Assembly (NCBI GenBank): GCA_913775315.1 | Contig: CAJYIX010000039.1 | Coordinates: 1-46,765 of the forward strand | DNA from: an uncultured Sphingomonas sp. | Lineage (GTDB): Bacteria > Pseudomonadota > Alphaproteobacteria > Sphingomonadales > Sphingomonadaceae | Reading direction: 5' to 3' | DNA: 46,765 nucleotides | In this document: in pieces, positions 36,250 through 45,142 of the stretch | Numbering within the stretch: position 1 is the first letter of the stretch | Layout of the letters: each line of letters starts with the position of its first letter | Position numbers and translations under genes: made by a program | Notes under the pieces: model-generated | Database searches by the model: none | The model's input: only the letters and a program-made list of their open reading frames with translations | What the model was told of the DNA's origin: nothing

Positions 36250-37266
36250 ATGGCCGACACCATCCGCTACTGCGACGATAGCAAGCCCGGCATCACCCGC
36301 CGCAAGATGCGGCACGGATGGGGCTATTGGTCGCCGAAGGGCGAGCGGATCACCGACCGTGACGAGATCGACCGGCTGAACAAGATCGGCCTTCCGCCCG
36401 CCTATCGCGACGCCTGGTTTTGCCCCCACCCCAACGGCCATATCCAAGCGGTCGGCTGGGACGAGAAGGGCCGCAAGCAGTATCGCTATCACACCGGCTT
36501 TCGCGAGGCGCAGGACGCGGCGAAATACTCACGGTGCAGCGAGTTCGGCGAGCGGCTGCCCCGCCTTCGCAAGCAGGTCGAGAAGGACCTGCGCGCCCGC
36601 AAGCTGACGCGGGAGCGTGCGGTCGCCGCGGTCGTCCGCCTGCTCGACCTCGGCCGGCTGCGCGTGGGCAACGAGAGCTATGCCAAGGCGAACAAGAGTT
36701 TCGGCGCGACGACGCTGCGCCGCCGTCACGCCAAGCTGACCGGCACGCGCCTGCGCCTGCAATACACCGCCAAGTCTGGAAAGCAGCGGGTCCTGACCAT
36801 CACCGACAATTCGCTGATCCGCTTCGTCAAGAAATGCCAGGACCTGCCCGGCCAGCACCTGTTCGGCTATCTGGACGAGGCGGGGGAGGCGCGGCCCGTC
36901 ACCTCCGGCGACGTCAACGACTATATCCGCGAGGCGATGGGCGCGCCCTTCACGGCCAAGCATTTCCGCACCTGGGGCGCGAGCGCCATCGCGTTCGAGG
37001 CGCTGGCGACCGCGCCCGAACCGATCGGGCTCAAGACGATGCTCGAGCCGGTGGTGGAGGCGCTGGGCAACACGCCCGCGATCGCGCGAAAGAGCTATGT
37101 CCACCCCGAACTGATCGAGTTGGCCAAGGACAAGGCGGCGCAGCTTGCCCTCAAGCAGCGGCTCAAGTTACCGCGATCCAAGCGTCATCTGACGCGCGCC
37201 GAGCGGGGGCTTATCGCCTTCCTCGGCGAATGTGACCAAACGAGCGCCCCCGCCCGCGCGGCGTGA
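36250..37266 (+). CDS. DNA topoisomerase IB, poxvirus type
   Basis: This enzyme relaxes supercoils by nicking one strand through a 3'-phosphotyrosine. The 338-residue protein has the N-terminal domain (GWGYWSPKGERITDRDEIDR, PPAYRDAWFCPHPNGHIQA). The catalytic set is Arg138 in RLRVGNESYA, Lys175 in QYTAKSGK, Arg240 with His238 in KHFRTWGASA, and Tyr283 in ARKSYVHPEL. I start it at the ATG at 36250; a TTG at 36229 is possible. It is followed 13 bp later by the MscS gene. The bacterial type IB enzyme is often part of the general stress regulon. Confidence 0.95.
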   Translation: MADTIRYCDDSKPGITRRKMRHGWGYWSPKGERITDRDEIDRLNKIGLPPAYRDAWFCPHPNGHIQAVGWDEKGRKQYRYHTGFREAQDAAKYSRCSEFGERLPRLRKQVEKDLRARKLTRERAVAAVVRLLDLGRLRVGNESYAKANKSFGATTLRRRHAKLTGTRLRLQYTAKSGKQRVLTITDNSLIRFVKKCQDLPGQHLFGYLDEAGEARPVTSGDVNDYIREAMGAPFTAKHFRTWGASAIAFEALATAPEPIGLKTMLEPVVEALGNTPAIARKSYVHPELIELAKDKAAQLALKQRLKLPRSKRHLTRAERGLIAFLGECDQTSAPARAA

Positions 37267-37279
37267 CGACGGAGCCGGC

Positions 37280-38464
37280 ATGAGCAACACCACAGCGGCG
37301 AACAGCAGCGCCGCGATCATCCAGTTTGACCCCGAGGGTGCCCAGCGCCAGGTCCATGGCCTGATCCGCGACGGCGTCGTCTGGATCGGCGACCACTGGA
37401 TCCAGATTGGCGTGGCGGTGGGCTTTGCCGCGCTCATCGTGCTGGCGCTCGACTGGGTGAAGCGCTGGGGCCGGCGCTATTGCGAGCGGCAGCCCGTCGT
37501 CACCGGCTGGTCTGGCATCTTCGGCCGGGCGATCTCGCGCACCAACCGCTTCTTCATGTGGATGATCGCGGCCAAGCTGGTCGTGGGCGTCGCCGATGCG
37601 CCGAGCGCGATCGTCAAGACGACCGACTTCCTGTTCACCGTCGCCGCCACCTTCCAGGCCGCGATCTGGGTGCGCGAGGTCATCCTCGGCCTGGTCGAGG
37701 CACGGACGCAGACCGACCACCGCGGCAGCGAGGCGCTGGGCACCGCGCTCGGCCTCATCCGCCTGCTCGTGACCTTCGTCGTGTTCGCGATCGCGCTGAT
37801 CGTCGTGCTCGACAACCTCAACGTCAACGTGACCGGCCTCGTCGCCGGCCTTGGCGTCGGCGGCATCGCCATCGGTCTGGCCGCGCAGGGCATCTTCGCC
37901 GACCTGTTCGCCGCGCTGTCGATCATCTTCGACAAGCCGTTCCGCAAGGGCGACAGCATCACCTACGACACCACACAAGGAAACATTGAGGCGATCGGCC
38001 TGAAATCGACGCGTATCCGCAGCTTTCAGGGCGAAGAGCGGATCATCTCGAACAAGAACCTGCTCGAAAAGGAAATCCAGAACAACACCCAGCGCGTCCA
38101 TCGTCGCGCCAAATTCGCGCTCGGCGTCACCTATCAGACCCCGCCGGAGGTCTGCGCCCGCATTCCCGGCATCCTGAAGGAGATCGTCGAGGCGCACGAC
38201 CGGATCTTCATCCGCTCGGGCTTCGTTAATTTCGGCGCGTCGAGCCTCGATTTCGAGGTCGAGTTCGACAGCCCCGGCCCCGACTATGTCGCCTTCTACG
38301 ACACGCGCACCGCGATCGGGATCGAGATCCTGCGCCGCTTCAATGCCGAGGGGATCGAGATCGCCTATCCGACGCAGACGACCTTTACCGCCGCACCCGA
38401 CGGCACGCTCGTCATGCCCTATCCGCAGGTGCAGGCCGTGCGCGCGATCGAAACCGATGTTTGA
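37280..38464 (+). CDS. MscS-family mechanosensitive ion channel
   Basis: This inner membrane channel opens on membrane tension to release solutes after osmotic downshift. The 394-residue protein has transmembrane helices near residues 35-55, 85-105, 115-135 and 160-185. The pore-lining TM3 and the start of the beta domain read GLGVGGIAIGLAAQGIFADL and then FDKPFRKGDSI. The cytoplasmic vestibule domain follows (SLDFEVEFDS, TRTAIGIEIL). The ATG at 37280 has GGAG upstream. It lies 13 bp after topoisomerase IB and is probably co-transcribed with it, which would link osmotic protection to the stress unit. Confidence 0.93.
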   Translation: MSNTTAANSSAAIIQFDPEGAQRQVHGLIRDGVVWIGDHWIQIGVAVGFAALIVLALDWVKRWGRRYCERQPVVTGWSGIFGRAISRTNRFFMWMIAAKLVVGVADAPSAIVKTTDFLFTVAATFQAAIWVREVILGLVEARTQTDHRGSEALGTALGLIRLLVTFVVFAIALIVVLDNLNVNVTGLVAGLGVGGIAIGLAAQGIFADLFAALSIIFDKPFRKGDSITYDTTQGNIEAIGLKSTRIRSFQGEERIISNKNLLEKEIQNNTQRVHRRAKFALGVTYQTPPEVCARIPGILKEIVEAHDRIFIRSGFVNFGASSLDFEVEFDSPGPDYVAFYDTRTAIGIEILRRFNAEGIEIAYPTQTTFTAAPDGTLVMPYPQVQAVRAIETDV

Positions 38465-38558
38465 AGATTTCCATTTTGCGACGAAACCTTATGCGTCGCT
38501 GCTGATTGGGATTGATGCAGGATAAGATCACCGCGATAGCGCATCAGGATCCGAGTGA

Positions 38559-40190
38559 ATGAGTCCCCAGCCCCAGCCGCATCACGCCGTCGAGCTAGAC
38601 CGCTATCGTGCTCTCTTCGAGACGATGGATGAGGGGTTCTGCGTCATCGAGTTTTTCGACGGGCCGCACGGGCCGGACAGCGACTATATCCACGTGCTCG
38701 CCAACCCGGCGTACGAGCGCAATGCCGGCATCCCCAACGTCGTGGGCCAGAAGCTGCGCGAGATGGTGCCCGACGAGGCCGATGGCTGGGTCGAGCTCTA
38801 TGGCAGCGTCCTGCGCACCGGCACGCCGATCCGCTTCCAGCGCGAACTCGTCGCGACCGGACGCCATCTGGAGGTATCGTCCTTCCGCCTCGAGCCCGTG
38901 ACACTCCGCCAAGTCGCGGTGCTGTTCAAGGACGTGAGCGACCGCGCCAGGGCCGAAGCCGAGCTGCGCCGCCTGAACGAAACGCTCGAGGCACGGATCG
39001 CCGCTGCGGTCGAGGAACGCGCGCAGATCGAAGAGGCGCTGCGCCAGAGCCAGAAGATGGAGGCAGTGGGCCAGCTGACCGGCGGGCTCGCGCACGACTT
39101 CAACAATTTGCTCGCGGGCATTTCCGGCTCGCTCGAACTTGCGCAGATGCGGATCAATCAGGGGCGGCTCGGCGATGTCGAGAAATACCTCCTGACCGCG
39201 CAGGGGGCGACGCGGCGGGCGGCGGCGCTGACTCATCGCCTGCTGGCATTCGCTCGCCGCCAGACGCTGTTGCCGCGGCCGGTCAACGTCAACCGGCTGG
39301 TCGCGGGCATGATCGAGCTCATCCAGCGCACCGTCGGCCCCGGCATCGCGATCGAGAACGTCGCCGCGAGCGGGCTCTGGACCGCGCATGTCGATGCCTC
39401 GCAGCTCGAGAACGCGCTGCTCAACCTGTGCATCAACGCGCGCGACGCGATGCCCGGCGGCGGGCGGATCACGATCGAAACGTGCAATCGCTGGATCGAC
39501 GCGGCGGGCAGCCGCCAGCTCGACATGCCCGAGGGGCAGTATCTGTCACTCTGCGTCAGCGACACCGGCACCGGCATGACGCCCGAAGTGCGCGCCCGCG
39601 CCTTCGACCCGTTCTTCACCACCAAGCCGATCGGCGAGGGCACCGGCCTGGGCCTCTCGATGATCTATGGTTTTGCCAAGCAGTCGGGCGGACAGGTTCG
39701 CATCTATTCGGAGCCCGATCAGGGCACGATGGTCTGCATCTACCTGCCCCGACATCTGGGCGAGGACGAGCCGGAACTCCCCGCGCTCGAACCCGCCGTC
39801 GCGGCACAGGCGGGCGCAGGCGAGACGGTGTTGGTCGTCGACGACGAACCCTCGGTCCGGCTGCTGATCGTCGATGTGCTGCACGAGCTCGGCTATGCCG
39901 CGATCGAGGCGGTGGACGGCGCGGGCGGCATGCGCGTGCTCGACAGCGGAGCACGGATCGACCTGCTCGTCACCGACGTCGGTTTGCCCGGCGGCATGAA
40001 CGGCCGCCAGCTTGCCGACGCCGCACGCGCAGGGCGGCCGGACCTCCACGTCCTGTTCATCACCGGCTTTGCCGAGAATGCGCTGCTCAACAACGGCCAG
40101 CTCGAACCCGGCATGGCGGTGCTGACCAAGCCCTTCGCGATCGACGCGCTGGCGACCCGCATCCGGCAACTGGTGCGCGTTGAACAATAA
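38559..40190 (+). CDS. hybrid sensor histidine kinase (PAS-HisKA-HATPase-REC), soluble
   Basis: The 543-residue signalling protein has no membrane segment. A PAS domain covers about residues 15-125 (FETMDEGFCVIEFF). A coiled coil follows, then the phospho-accepting His179 in GGLAHDFNNLLAGISG. ATP-binding boxes are NALLNLCINARDAMPGGG, SDTGTGM and EGTGLGLSMIYGF. A receiver domain (about 424-540) has Asp428-Asp429, the phosphorylated Asp473 in VTDVGLPGG and Lys524. No separate response regulator is adjacent, so its output partner is unknown. Signal sensing is by the cytoplasmic PAS. Confidence 0.94.
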   Translation: MSPQPQPHHAVELDRYRALFETMDEGFCVIEFFDGPHGPDSDYIHVLANPAYERNAGIPNVVGQKLREMVPDEADGWVELYGSVLRTGTPIRFQRELVATGRHLEVSSFRLEPVTLRQVAVLFKDVSDRARAEAELRRLNETLEARIAAAVEERAQIEEALRQSQKMEAVGQLTGGLAHDFNNLLAGISGSLELAQMRINQGRLGDVEKYLLTAQGATRRAAALTHRLLAFARRQTLLPRPVNVNRLVAGMIELIQRTVGPGIAIENVAASGLWTAHVDASQLENALLNLCINARDAMPGGGRITIETCNRWIDAAGSRQLDMPEGQYLSLCVSDTGTGMTPEVRARAFDPFFTTKPIGEGTGLGLSMIYGFAKQSGGQVRIYSEPDQGTMVCIYLPRHLGEDEPELPALEPAVAAQAGAGETVLVVDDEPSVRLLIVDVLHELGYAAIEAVDGAGGMRVLDSGARIDLLVTDVGLPGGMNGRQLADAARAGRPDLHVLFITGFAENALLNNGQLEPGMAVLTKPFAIDALATRIRQLVRVEQ

Positions 40191-40203
40191 ACCGTGCTCC
40201 AGC

Positions 40204-40261
40204 GAAAGCGGGAGCCCGGGGCCGCAGGCGGCGCCGTTCGTCGCGCAGGCCTCCCGCTTTC
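40204..40261. repeat. inverted repeat after the histidine kinase gene
   Basis: Arms GAAAGCGGGAG (40204-40214) and CTCCCGCTTTC (40251-40261) form an 11-bp stem around a 36-nt GC-rich region. It starts 13 bp after the kinase stop and could act as an mRNA 3' structure or terminator, though it lacks a clear T run. Confidence 0.5.
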
Positions 40262-40352
40262 TCGGGAGTAAGGACTGTCAATCGACTGTTACGCGCGGCT
40301 TCAGATTTGCCCTGCTCTCCGTCGTGACAGCCGGCGGGCTCCATCACCGCCG

Positions 40353-40440
40353 TACCCCGGCGGAGGCCGGGCTCCAGTTGGGTGAGGCTGGGGACTCGAT
40401 CGAAGCGTTCCGCAATCCTACCCCGGCCTTCGCCAGGATA
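40353..40440. repeat. REP-like palindromic intergenic repeat
   Basis: CCCCGGCGGAGGCCGGG (40355-40371) faces an imperfect inverse copy (40422-40438; 14 of 17 positions match). Between them is GGCTCCAGTTGGGTGAGG. The arm resembles the CCCGGCGAAGGCCGGG repeats scattered through sphingomonad genomes, as I recall them. It lies between convergent genes, the usual place for such elements. Confidence 0.55.
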
Positions 40441-40450
40441 CGATTGCGCG

Positions 40451-41458
40451 TCAGTCCCCGGTCACGCGCGGGCCGAGATCGCCCTGCCCCACGCTCGCCG
40501 ACGCCATTTCCAGCATCCGGTCGAGGCTGGCCTTGGCCTTCAGCCGCAGGTCCTCGTCCACCTCGATCCGGGGGGACAGATCGCGCAGCGCGACGTACAG
40601 CTTCTCCAGCGTGTTCATCGCCATGTACGGACAGATGTTGCAGTTGCAGTTCCCGTCCGCGCCCGGCGCGCCGATGAACAGCTTGTGCGGCACCGCCTTC
40701 TGCATCTGGTGGATGATGTGCGGCTCGGTCGCGACGATCAGCGTGTCACCGGGCATCGTCTTGGCATAGTCGAGGATGCCGCTTGTCGAGCCGACATAAT
40801 CCGCATGGTCGACGATATGCGCCGGGCATTCGGGGTGCGCGGCGACGGGCGCGCCGGGATGCTCGGCCTTCAATTTGATGAGCTCGGTCTCGCTGAACGC
40901 CTCGTGCACGATGCACACGCCCGGCCACAGCAGCATGTCGCGCCCGAACTTGCGCGACAGATAGCCGCCGAGATGCTTGTCGGGACCGAAGATGATCTTC
41001 TGGCTCTCCGGAATCTGCGCGATAATCTTTTCGGCGGAGGAGGAGGTGACGATGATGTCGCTCAGCGCCTTCACCTCCATCGAGCTGTTGATGTAGGTGA
41101 GCGCGATGTGGTCGGGATGCTGCGCCCGGAACGCGGCGAATTGGTCGGGCGGGCAGCTGTCCTCGAGGCTGCAGCCCGCATCCATGTCGGGCAGGATCAC
41201 CGTCTTTTGCGGGCTGAGGATCTTCGCCGTCTCCGCCATGAAGCGGACGCCGCAGAATGCGATGACGTCGGCGTCGGTCTCGGCGGCCTTGCGGCTCAGC
41301 TCCAGGCTGTCGCCGACGAAGTCAGCCAGGTCCTGGATCTCCGGCTTCTGATAATAGTGCGCGAGGATGACGGCGTTGCGCTCGCGCTTCAGCCGGTCGA
41401 TCTCCGCCAGAAGGTCGACGCCCGAAAGCGACCCGCCGATGCCGTTGCGCGCGTCCAT
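40451..41458 (-). CDS. nadA: quinolinate synthase A
   Basis: NadA condenses iminoaspartate with dihydroxyacetone phosphate to quinolinate in NAD biosynthesis, using a 4Fe-4S cluster. The 335-residue protein has the three cluster Cys expected of the family: Cys96 in DMDAGCSLEDSC, Cys181 in GVCIVHEAF and Cys275 in NICPYMAMN. Other signatures are AHYYQKPEIQD and the VGSTSG turn. nadB and nadC are not adjacent. The start at 41458 (MDARNGIGGS) gives a normal length. A small gap separates it from the upstream membrane protein gene on the same strand. Confidence 0.97.
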   Translation of the reverse strand: MDARNGIGGSLSGVDLLAEIDRLKRERNAVILAHYYQKPEIQDLADFVGDSLELSRKAAETDADVIAFCGVRFMAETAKILSPQKTVILPDMDAGCSLEDSCPPDQFAAFRAQHPDHIALTYINSSMEVKALSDIIVTSSSAEKIIAQIPESQKIIFGPDKHLGGYLSRKFGRDMLLWPGVCIVHEAFSETELIKLKAEHPGAPVAAHPECPAHIVDHADYVGSTSGILDYAKTMPGDTLIVATEPHIIHQMQKAVPHKLFIGAPGADGNCNCNICPYMAMNTLEKLYVALRDLSPRIEVDEDLRLKAKASLDRMLEMASASVGQGDLGPRVTGD

Positions 41459-41509
41459 ACCCAGTTCCTTACCCGTTCGCGCGCCACATGGCCCGCGGCA
41501 GCCGGCTAA

Positions 41510-42283
41510 TCAACCCATCGGCGGCGGCAGCGGGAAGGCATAGGGGTCGACGCCCGCCCCCGGAGCGCCGGCGGTCACGATCCTGTAGAGCGCGGCACCG
41601 ACCGGGCTGAACGTCACGAGGTTGATAGCCACCATCATCGCCGTGATCGCGCCGAGGCCGTAGAACCACGCGCGGTGCACCCGGCCCTGCCGGTGCCGGT
41701 CGGCGAGCATTCCGGCGATCGGGAAGAGGATCAGCACCGCGAACACCCACTCGCCCGCATGCGGGATGAGGAGCGGCATCGGCAGCAGCCGGCCGATCGC
41801 CGGCCCCAGCAGCACCGCCATTCCGCAGAAATGCAGCCGCTTGTGCCACGCCGTCCGCCGCCGGTTGACGATCGCCGCCCCGGTGAGCGCCGCGAACGCC
41901 AGGATCGAGGCGGGGTTCATGACGAGGAAATAGGCCGGCTGGAAGAAGAACGGCGCGCCGCCCCGCCGCACCATCAGCACGGTGACGAGGATGCCGAGCA
42001 CCACCATCGCGATCGCCCAGACCGAGGCCACCCAGCCCAACGTCTTGTGCCCCTCGGGATGCCCGGTCGCCGCCAGCCAGTTCTGCGCGACGTAGATCGC
42101 CACCCAGCCCATGAAGACCAAGGCATGCAGGTGGATCAGCGGCGGCGCGGCCAGGATCGACCGGCCCATCGCGAACTGAAGCCCGAAGCCCGCGACGACC
42201 ACCGCCGCCATCACGAACGCACTCGTCACGAAAAAACGATCGTCGCGCCGCGCGCGTACTTCACCTGGAAAGATCGTCGCCAT
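41510..42283 (-). CDS. multi-pass membrane protein of unknown function
   Basis: About 257 residues with seven hydrophobic segments, for example FFVTSAFVMAAVVVAGFGLQ, LHALVFMGWVAIYVAQNWL, VWAIAMVVLGILVTVLM and WVFAVLILFPIAGMLADRH. Conserved-looking His lie at helix ends (IHLHAL, RTAWHKRLHFCG), which could bind haem or metal. I chose the ATG at 42283, which has GGGGG seven bases upstream, over the ATG at 42289 and an upstream extension. It is upstream of nadA on the same strand, with 51 bp between. Confidence 0.78.
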   Translation of the reverse strand: MATIFPGEVRARRDDRFFVTSAFVMAAVVVAGFGLQFAMGRSILAAPPLIHLHALVFMGWVAIYVAQNWLAATGHPEGHKTLGWVASVWAIAMVVLGILVTVLMVRRGGAPFFFQPAYFLVMNPASILAFAALTGAAIVNRRRTAWHKRLHFCGMAVLLGPAIGRLLPMPLLIPHAGEWVFAVLILFPIAGMLADRHRQGRVHRAWFYGLGAITAMMVAINLVTFSPVGAALYRIVTAGAPGAGVDPYAFPLPPPMG

Positions 42284-42375
42284 GGTCATGCCCCCGCATC
42301 CCGTTGCGGCGGGCAGATTATCACAGGCGATAGTCAATTACGACTACGCCTTCACAACCTCGTCGGCCGGCAAAT

Positions 42376-43101
42376 CTATCGACTATTCCCCAGAACCTCG
42401 GCCGGCGTCCTCGACTGGTCCCAGCGTTCGCGGCTCCGACCGCGCTCGGCGGGGAAAGTTACGATGACGCGCGCGCCGCTCTGCCCCGCGGCCTCCAACG
42501 GTGCGCCCATCGTCCGGGCGATCGCCCCGCGGGCGAGCTCGCGCGCCTGCGCCAGCCGCTCGGGACTCGTCGCCTCACGCGTCGCGGCGCGGCGCGCGGC
42601 GCGCGAGACGCGGGTGCCCAGCGCCTCACCCGCCTCCCGCGTCACGAGGACGCCGCTGCGCTCGACCACGACGCCCTCGCCCTCGTCGATGTTGGGCGTG
42701 TCGGCGGTCACGTCAGGCGCATCGACGATCAGCGTGCGTGTATCCGGGTCCCACGCCATGTCGCGCGGCGACAGGCCCGACAGGTCGACCGTATAGTCGA
42801 CCGCATAAGGCATCTTCGCGACGCGCCCCGATTTCAGGAATCCGCCCCAGCGCGTGTCGCTCGCCGACGCCTGGACGATGCCCGACAGCCGCGCGACGCG
42901 AAGCTGGCTCATCCCCGCGATCCGCGCGGTCACGATCTGCGTCACTGCCGGTTCCTCGGGCGCCTCGGCGGGCTTCGTGACGACGTGCCGGTCGCGATAG
43001 TCGCTCCACGCGAGCAGCAGCCCGCCGACCACCGCGAGCAGCAGCGCGCCTGCGACGATCAGCCGCCACGGCTCGCCGCCGCGCCCTAGACGGCGTGCCA
43101 T
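42376..43101 (-). CDS. DUF4230 family membrane-anchored protein
   Basis: The 241-residue protein has one N-terminal membrane helix (LIVAGALLLAVVGGLLLAW, about residues 13-31) and a periplasmic part. The body has the DUF4230 pattern: ARIAGMSQLRVARLSGIVQA, then MPYAVDYTVDLSGL and DPDTRTLIVDAPDV, with a helical C-terminal part rich in Arg and Ala. The function of the family is unknown. Its start overlaps the end of the MBL-fold hydrolase gene by 16 bp, so the two are coupled. Confidence 0.85.
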   Translation of the reverse strand: MARRLGRGGEPWRLIVAGALLLAVVGGLLLAWSDYRDRHVVTKPAEAPEEPAVTQIVTARIAGMSQLRVARLSGIVQASASDTRWGGFLKSGRVAKMPYAVDYTVDLSGLSPRDMAWDPDTRTLIVDAPDVTADTPNIDEGEGVVVERSGVLVTREAGEALGTRVSRAARRAATREATSPERLAQARELARGAIARTMGAPLEAAGQSGARVIVTFPAERGRSRERWDQSRTPAEVLGNSR

Positions 43102-43952
43102 GCGCCCCCCTCTCCCGCGACCGCCATGCCGCGCTTCTGCAATTCGATCAGGTGCGCCAATACGGACCGCGCCGCCGCGGGCTTCAGCCGCGCGTCCAGG
43201 CCGACATACATCGCCTCGACCATCGCCTCGACGGCGTGCGTGCCACGGGCGAGCAGGCGAACGATCTGGCCCTCGCGCTGCTTTCTGTGGCCGAGCATCC
43301 CGCGCACCAGCCGCTGCGGATTGTCCACCGCCCCGCCGTGCCCCGGATAATAAACCGTCTCGGGACGACCGATCAGCTTCTCGAGGCTTGCCATATAGTC
43401 ACCCATGTCGCCGTCCGGGGGCGAGACGATGCTCGTCGACCAGCCCATCACATGGTCCCCGCTGAACAGCGCCCGCGCCTCCGGAAGCGCGAACGCCATG
43501 TGGTTCGACGTGTGCCCGGGCGTCGTCACCGCTTCGATCGTCCAGCCCTCGCCCTCGATCCGCTCGCCATCGGCCAGCACGCGGTCGGGAGTATATTCGG
43601 TGTCGAAAGCGGCGTCGGCGCGCGGCCCCTCGTCATCCATCGTCAGCGGGGCGCAGCCGATCACCGGTGCGCCCGTAAGATCACGCAGCCTTGCCGCCAG
43701 CGGGCTGTGATCGCGATGGGTATGCGTGACGAGGATCGCGGCGAGCGGCCGCCCGGCGATGACCCGCTGAAGCGCGTCCAGATGCGCCGGCTCGTCCGGC
43801 CCCGGATCGACTACGGCAAGCGCGCCCTGCCCGACCAGATGCGTCTGCGTACCGGTATGCGTATAGGGCGAGGCGTTCCCCGCCAGCACCCGCGTCACCA
43901 GCGGGCCAAGCGGCACGGCGACGCCGACCGGATACTTTTCCATGGCTCTCAT
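43086..43952 (-). CDS. MBL-fold metal-dependent hydrolase
   Basis: The 288-residue metallo-beta-lactamase-fold enzyme has the HxHxDH zinc motif in LVTHTHRDHSPLAARL (about residues 75-90). Later His occur in VTTPGHTSNHMAF and FSGDHVMGW, and GHGGAVDN near the end completes the dinuclear site. The C-terminal helical domain resembles LACTB2-type hydrolases, but the substrate is not determined. The start at 43952 has GGGG upstream; 43943 is an alternative. It lies 37 bp from the tRNA-Thr remnant, so its promoter side was changed by the island insertion. Confidence 0.92.
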   Translation of the reverse strand: MRAMEKYPVGVAVPLGPLVTRVLAGNASPYTHTGTQTHLVGQGALAVVDPGPDEPAHLDALQRVIAGRPLAAILVTHTHRDHSPLAARLRDLTGAPVIGCAPLTMDDEGPRADAAFDTEYTPDRVLADGERIEGEGWTIEAVTTPGHTSNHMAFALPEARALFSGDHVMGWSTSIVSPPDGDMGDYMASLEKLIGRPETVYYPGHGGAVDNPQRLVRGMLGHRKQREGQIVRLLARGTHAVEAMVEAMYVGLDARLKPAAARSVLAHLIELQKRGMAVAGEGGAWHAV

Positions 43953-43989
43953 GTGGCTGCCCCATGGCCCAGCGGCAAGGGCTGTCGAG

Positions 43990-44035
43990 TGGTGCCGCCT
44001 ACAGGACTCGAACCTGTGACCCCCGCATTACGAAG
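43990..44035 (-). tRNA. 3' fragment of tRNA-Thr(CGT), probable island attachment site
   Basis: Read on the minus strand, the 46 nt run from the anticodon loop CTTCGTAA through the T arm (ACAGG TTCGAGT CCTGT) and the acceptor strand AGGCGGC to ACCA. The 5' half is missing: the bases before the loop (GTAGC) do not pair with TGCGG, so identity stops at the anticodon loop. This is the typical mark left when a tyrosine recombinase inserts an element into a tRNA 3' end. The intact copy would be at the far end of the island, outside the window. Confidence 0.8.
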
Positions 44036-44386
44036 GCTACTTACCAGCAAGGACTTCTCGAAACAATACAATCCCTTACGCGCATCCTGACGGTGTTGAA
44101 ATGCATCCACCCAAAGACATCCCAAGCGTAGGAGCACCGCCCAAACATCAGAATCGAAGCTCGCGTGCTTTGCGCTGGCAACATTCTGCTTCGCGACCTA
44201 CCCTATACCGCAGAAGGAAGCGCACAAGCCGCGCATCAGATCGCTCGACTGACGATCGGCCCCCGCACGTGCCAGTCCTGTGGTCGAAGGGCTATAATCC
44301 GACGGCTAAAGCAGATGTCGTTTTTGCGGGCATGAAGAGTAGGGTAGGCTCAATCATACCTCACAAGCTTAGCGCCCATTCGGCAA
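44036..44386. other. AT-richer stretch without a gene at the island edge
   Basis: This 351-bp region between the tRNA fragment and the first island gene is clearly lower in GC than the chromosome to the left. I see no reading frame with a convincing start and composition. It may hold arm-binding sites of the element's integrase or a degraded gene end. Confidence 0.5.
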
Positions 44387-44662
44387 TCAGTTCAATAAAT
44401 TGCCGGTCGCCTTCGCTTGGGCGCTCATCTCCAACGGGGTCGCTCGATGAGCGTGCGCAGTGCACTCAATCAAATTGGCATAGCGATGCGCGATCCGTAA
44501 CCAGTTTGATCGGGCAGACGCGCATGACGCGCCTTCCAATTCACGAGTCAGAAACGACCCTGCTTGATTTCCATACGTCCGCAAGAGCGTGCCCACGCAT
44601 TCAGCAATTTCCTTCTCGTCCATCGGCTCGTTCGAGAAGGGGTCATCGATCATCATCGCCAT
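44387..44662 (-). CDS. small hypothetical protein of the island operon
   Basis: A 91-residue acidic, helical product (MAMMIDDPFSNEPMDEKEIA...) has ECVGTLLRTYGNQAGSFLTRE and a C-terminal Ala-rich helix. There is no signal peptide or known motif. The start could be any of four close Met. It lies 35 bp after the winged-helix gene on the same strand and ends the operon. The base composition matches the island rather than the chromosome. Confidence 0.6.
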   Translation of the reverse strand: MAMMIDDPFSNEPMDEKEIAECVGTLLRTYGNQAGSFLTRELEGASCASARSNWLRIAHRYANLIECTAHAHRATPLEMSAQAKATGNLLN

Positions 44663-44697
44663 CGCTTAGCGTATGCCGAGGCGGATAGCGATTGGTT

Positions 44698-45138
44698 TCA
44701 GGCCAACGCTGCGCGAATTAAATCCAGACCGGTTGAAGACAATTTCAAATATCGCCTACGTCGATCGTAGGGGTCGGCTGCAGTGGTTATTATCTCGTAA
44801 TCTTCGAGCTTTTTAAGATATCTCAAAGCCGTAGTTGCCGGAGCTGCTGAGGCGATACAGCTCGAGCTGACCGATACCTGTCGATCGTGCGCCTGCATCA
44901 CGAACAGGTCGAGCATCATGTCCCAAGCCGGCTCGCCGAAAAGATCGAATTCCTGAAATACACGATCCCGGCGTCGGCGAGCCAGATAGAGCTCTTCCGC
45001 CCGCCTGACGGCTTCGCTCAGATTGATCGGAGCGGGGTCGAAGTCGCGTGCGGTGGAAAGGGTGCTAACCTCAAGAGAGATTGCCCGCAATCGATCCACG
45101 ATCTGCTGAATGTCGGATTGAACGAACGGCATAGGCAT
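44698..45138 (-). CDS. MarR-like winged-helix transcriptional regulator
   Basis: The 146-residue protein has an N-terminal coil (DIQQIVDRLRAISLEVSTLS), then a winged helix. The recognition part is VSVSSSCIASAAPATTALRYLKKLEDYEII and the wing is DPYDRRRRYLKLSSTGLDLI. This is the MarR pattern without an obvious ligand pocket. It probably acts on its own operon or on island genes. It begins 4 bp after the end of the upstream membrane protein gene. Similar short regulators are common in sphingomonads (recalled). Confidence 0.85.
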   Translation of the reverse strand: MPMPFVQSDIQQIVDRLRAISLEVSTLSTARDFDPAPINLSEAVRRAEELYLARRRRDRVFQEFDLFGEPAWDMMLDLFVMQAHDRQVSVSSSCIASAAPATTALRYLKKLEDYEIITTAADPYDRRRRYLKLSSTGLDLIRAALA

Positions 45139-45142
45139 TCCT

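Noticed and set aside
43095-44090. 331-codon plus-strand frame over the MBL hydrolase and tRNA fragment
   Set aside because: It is antisense to the hydrolase and crosses the tRNA remnant and island boundary.
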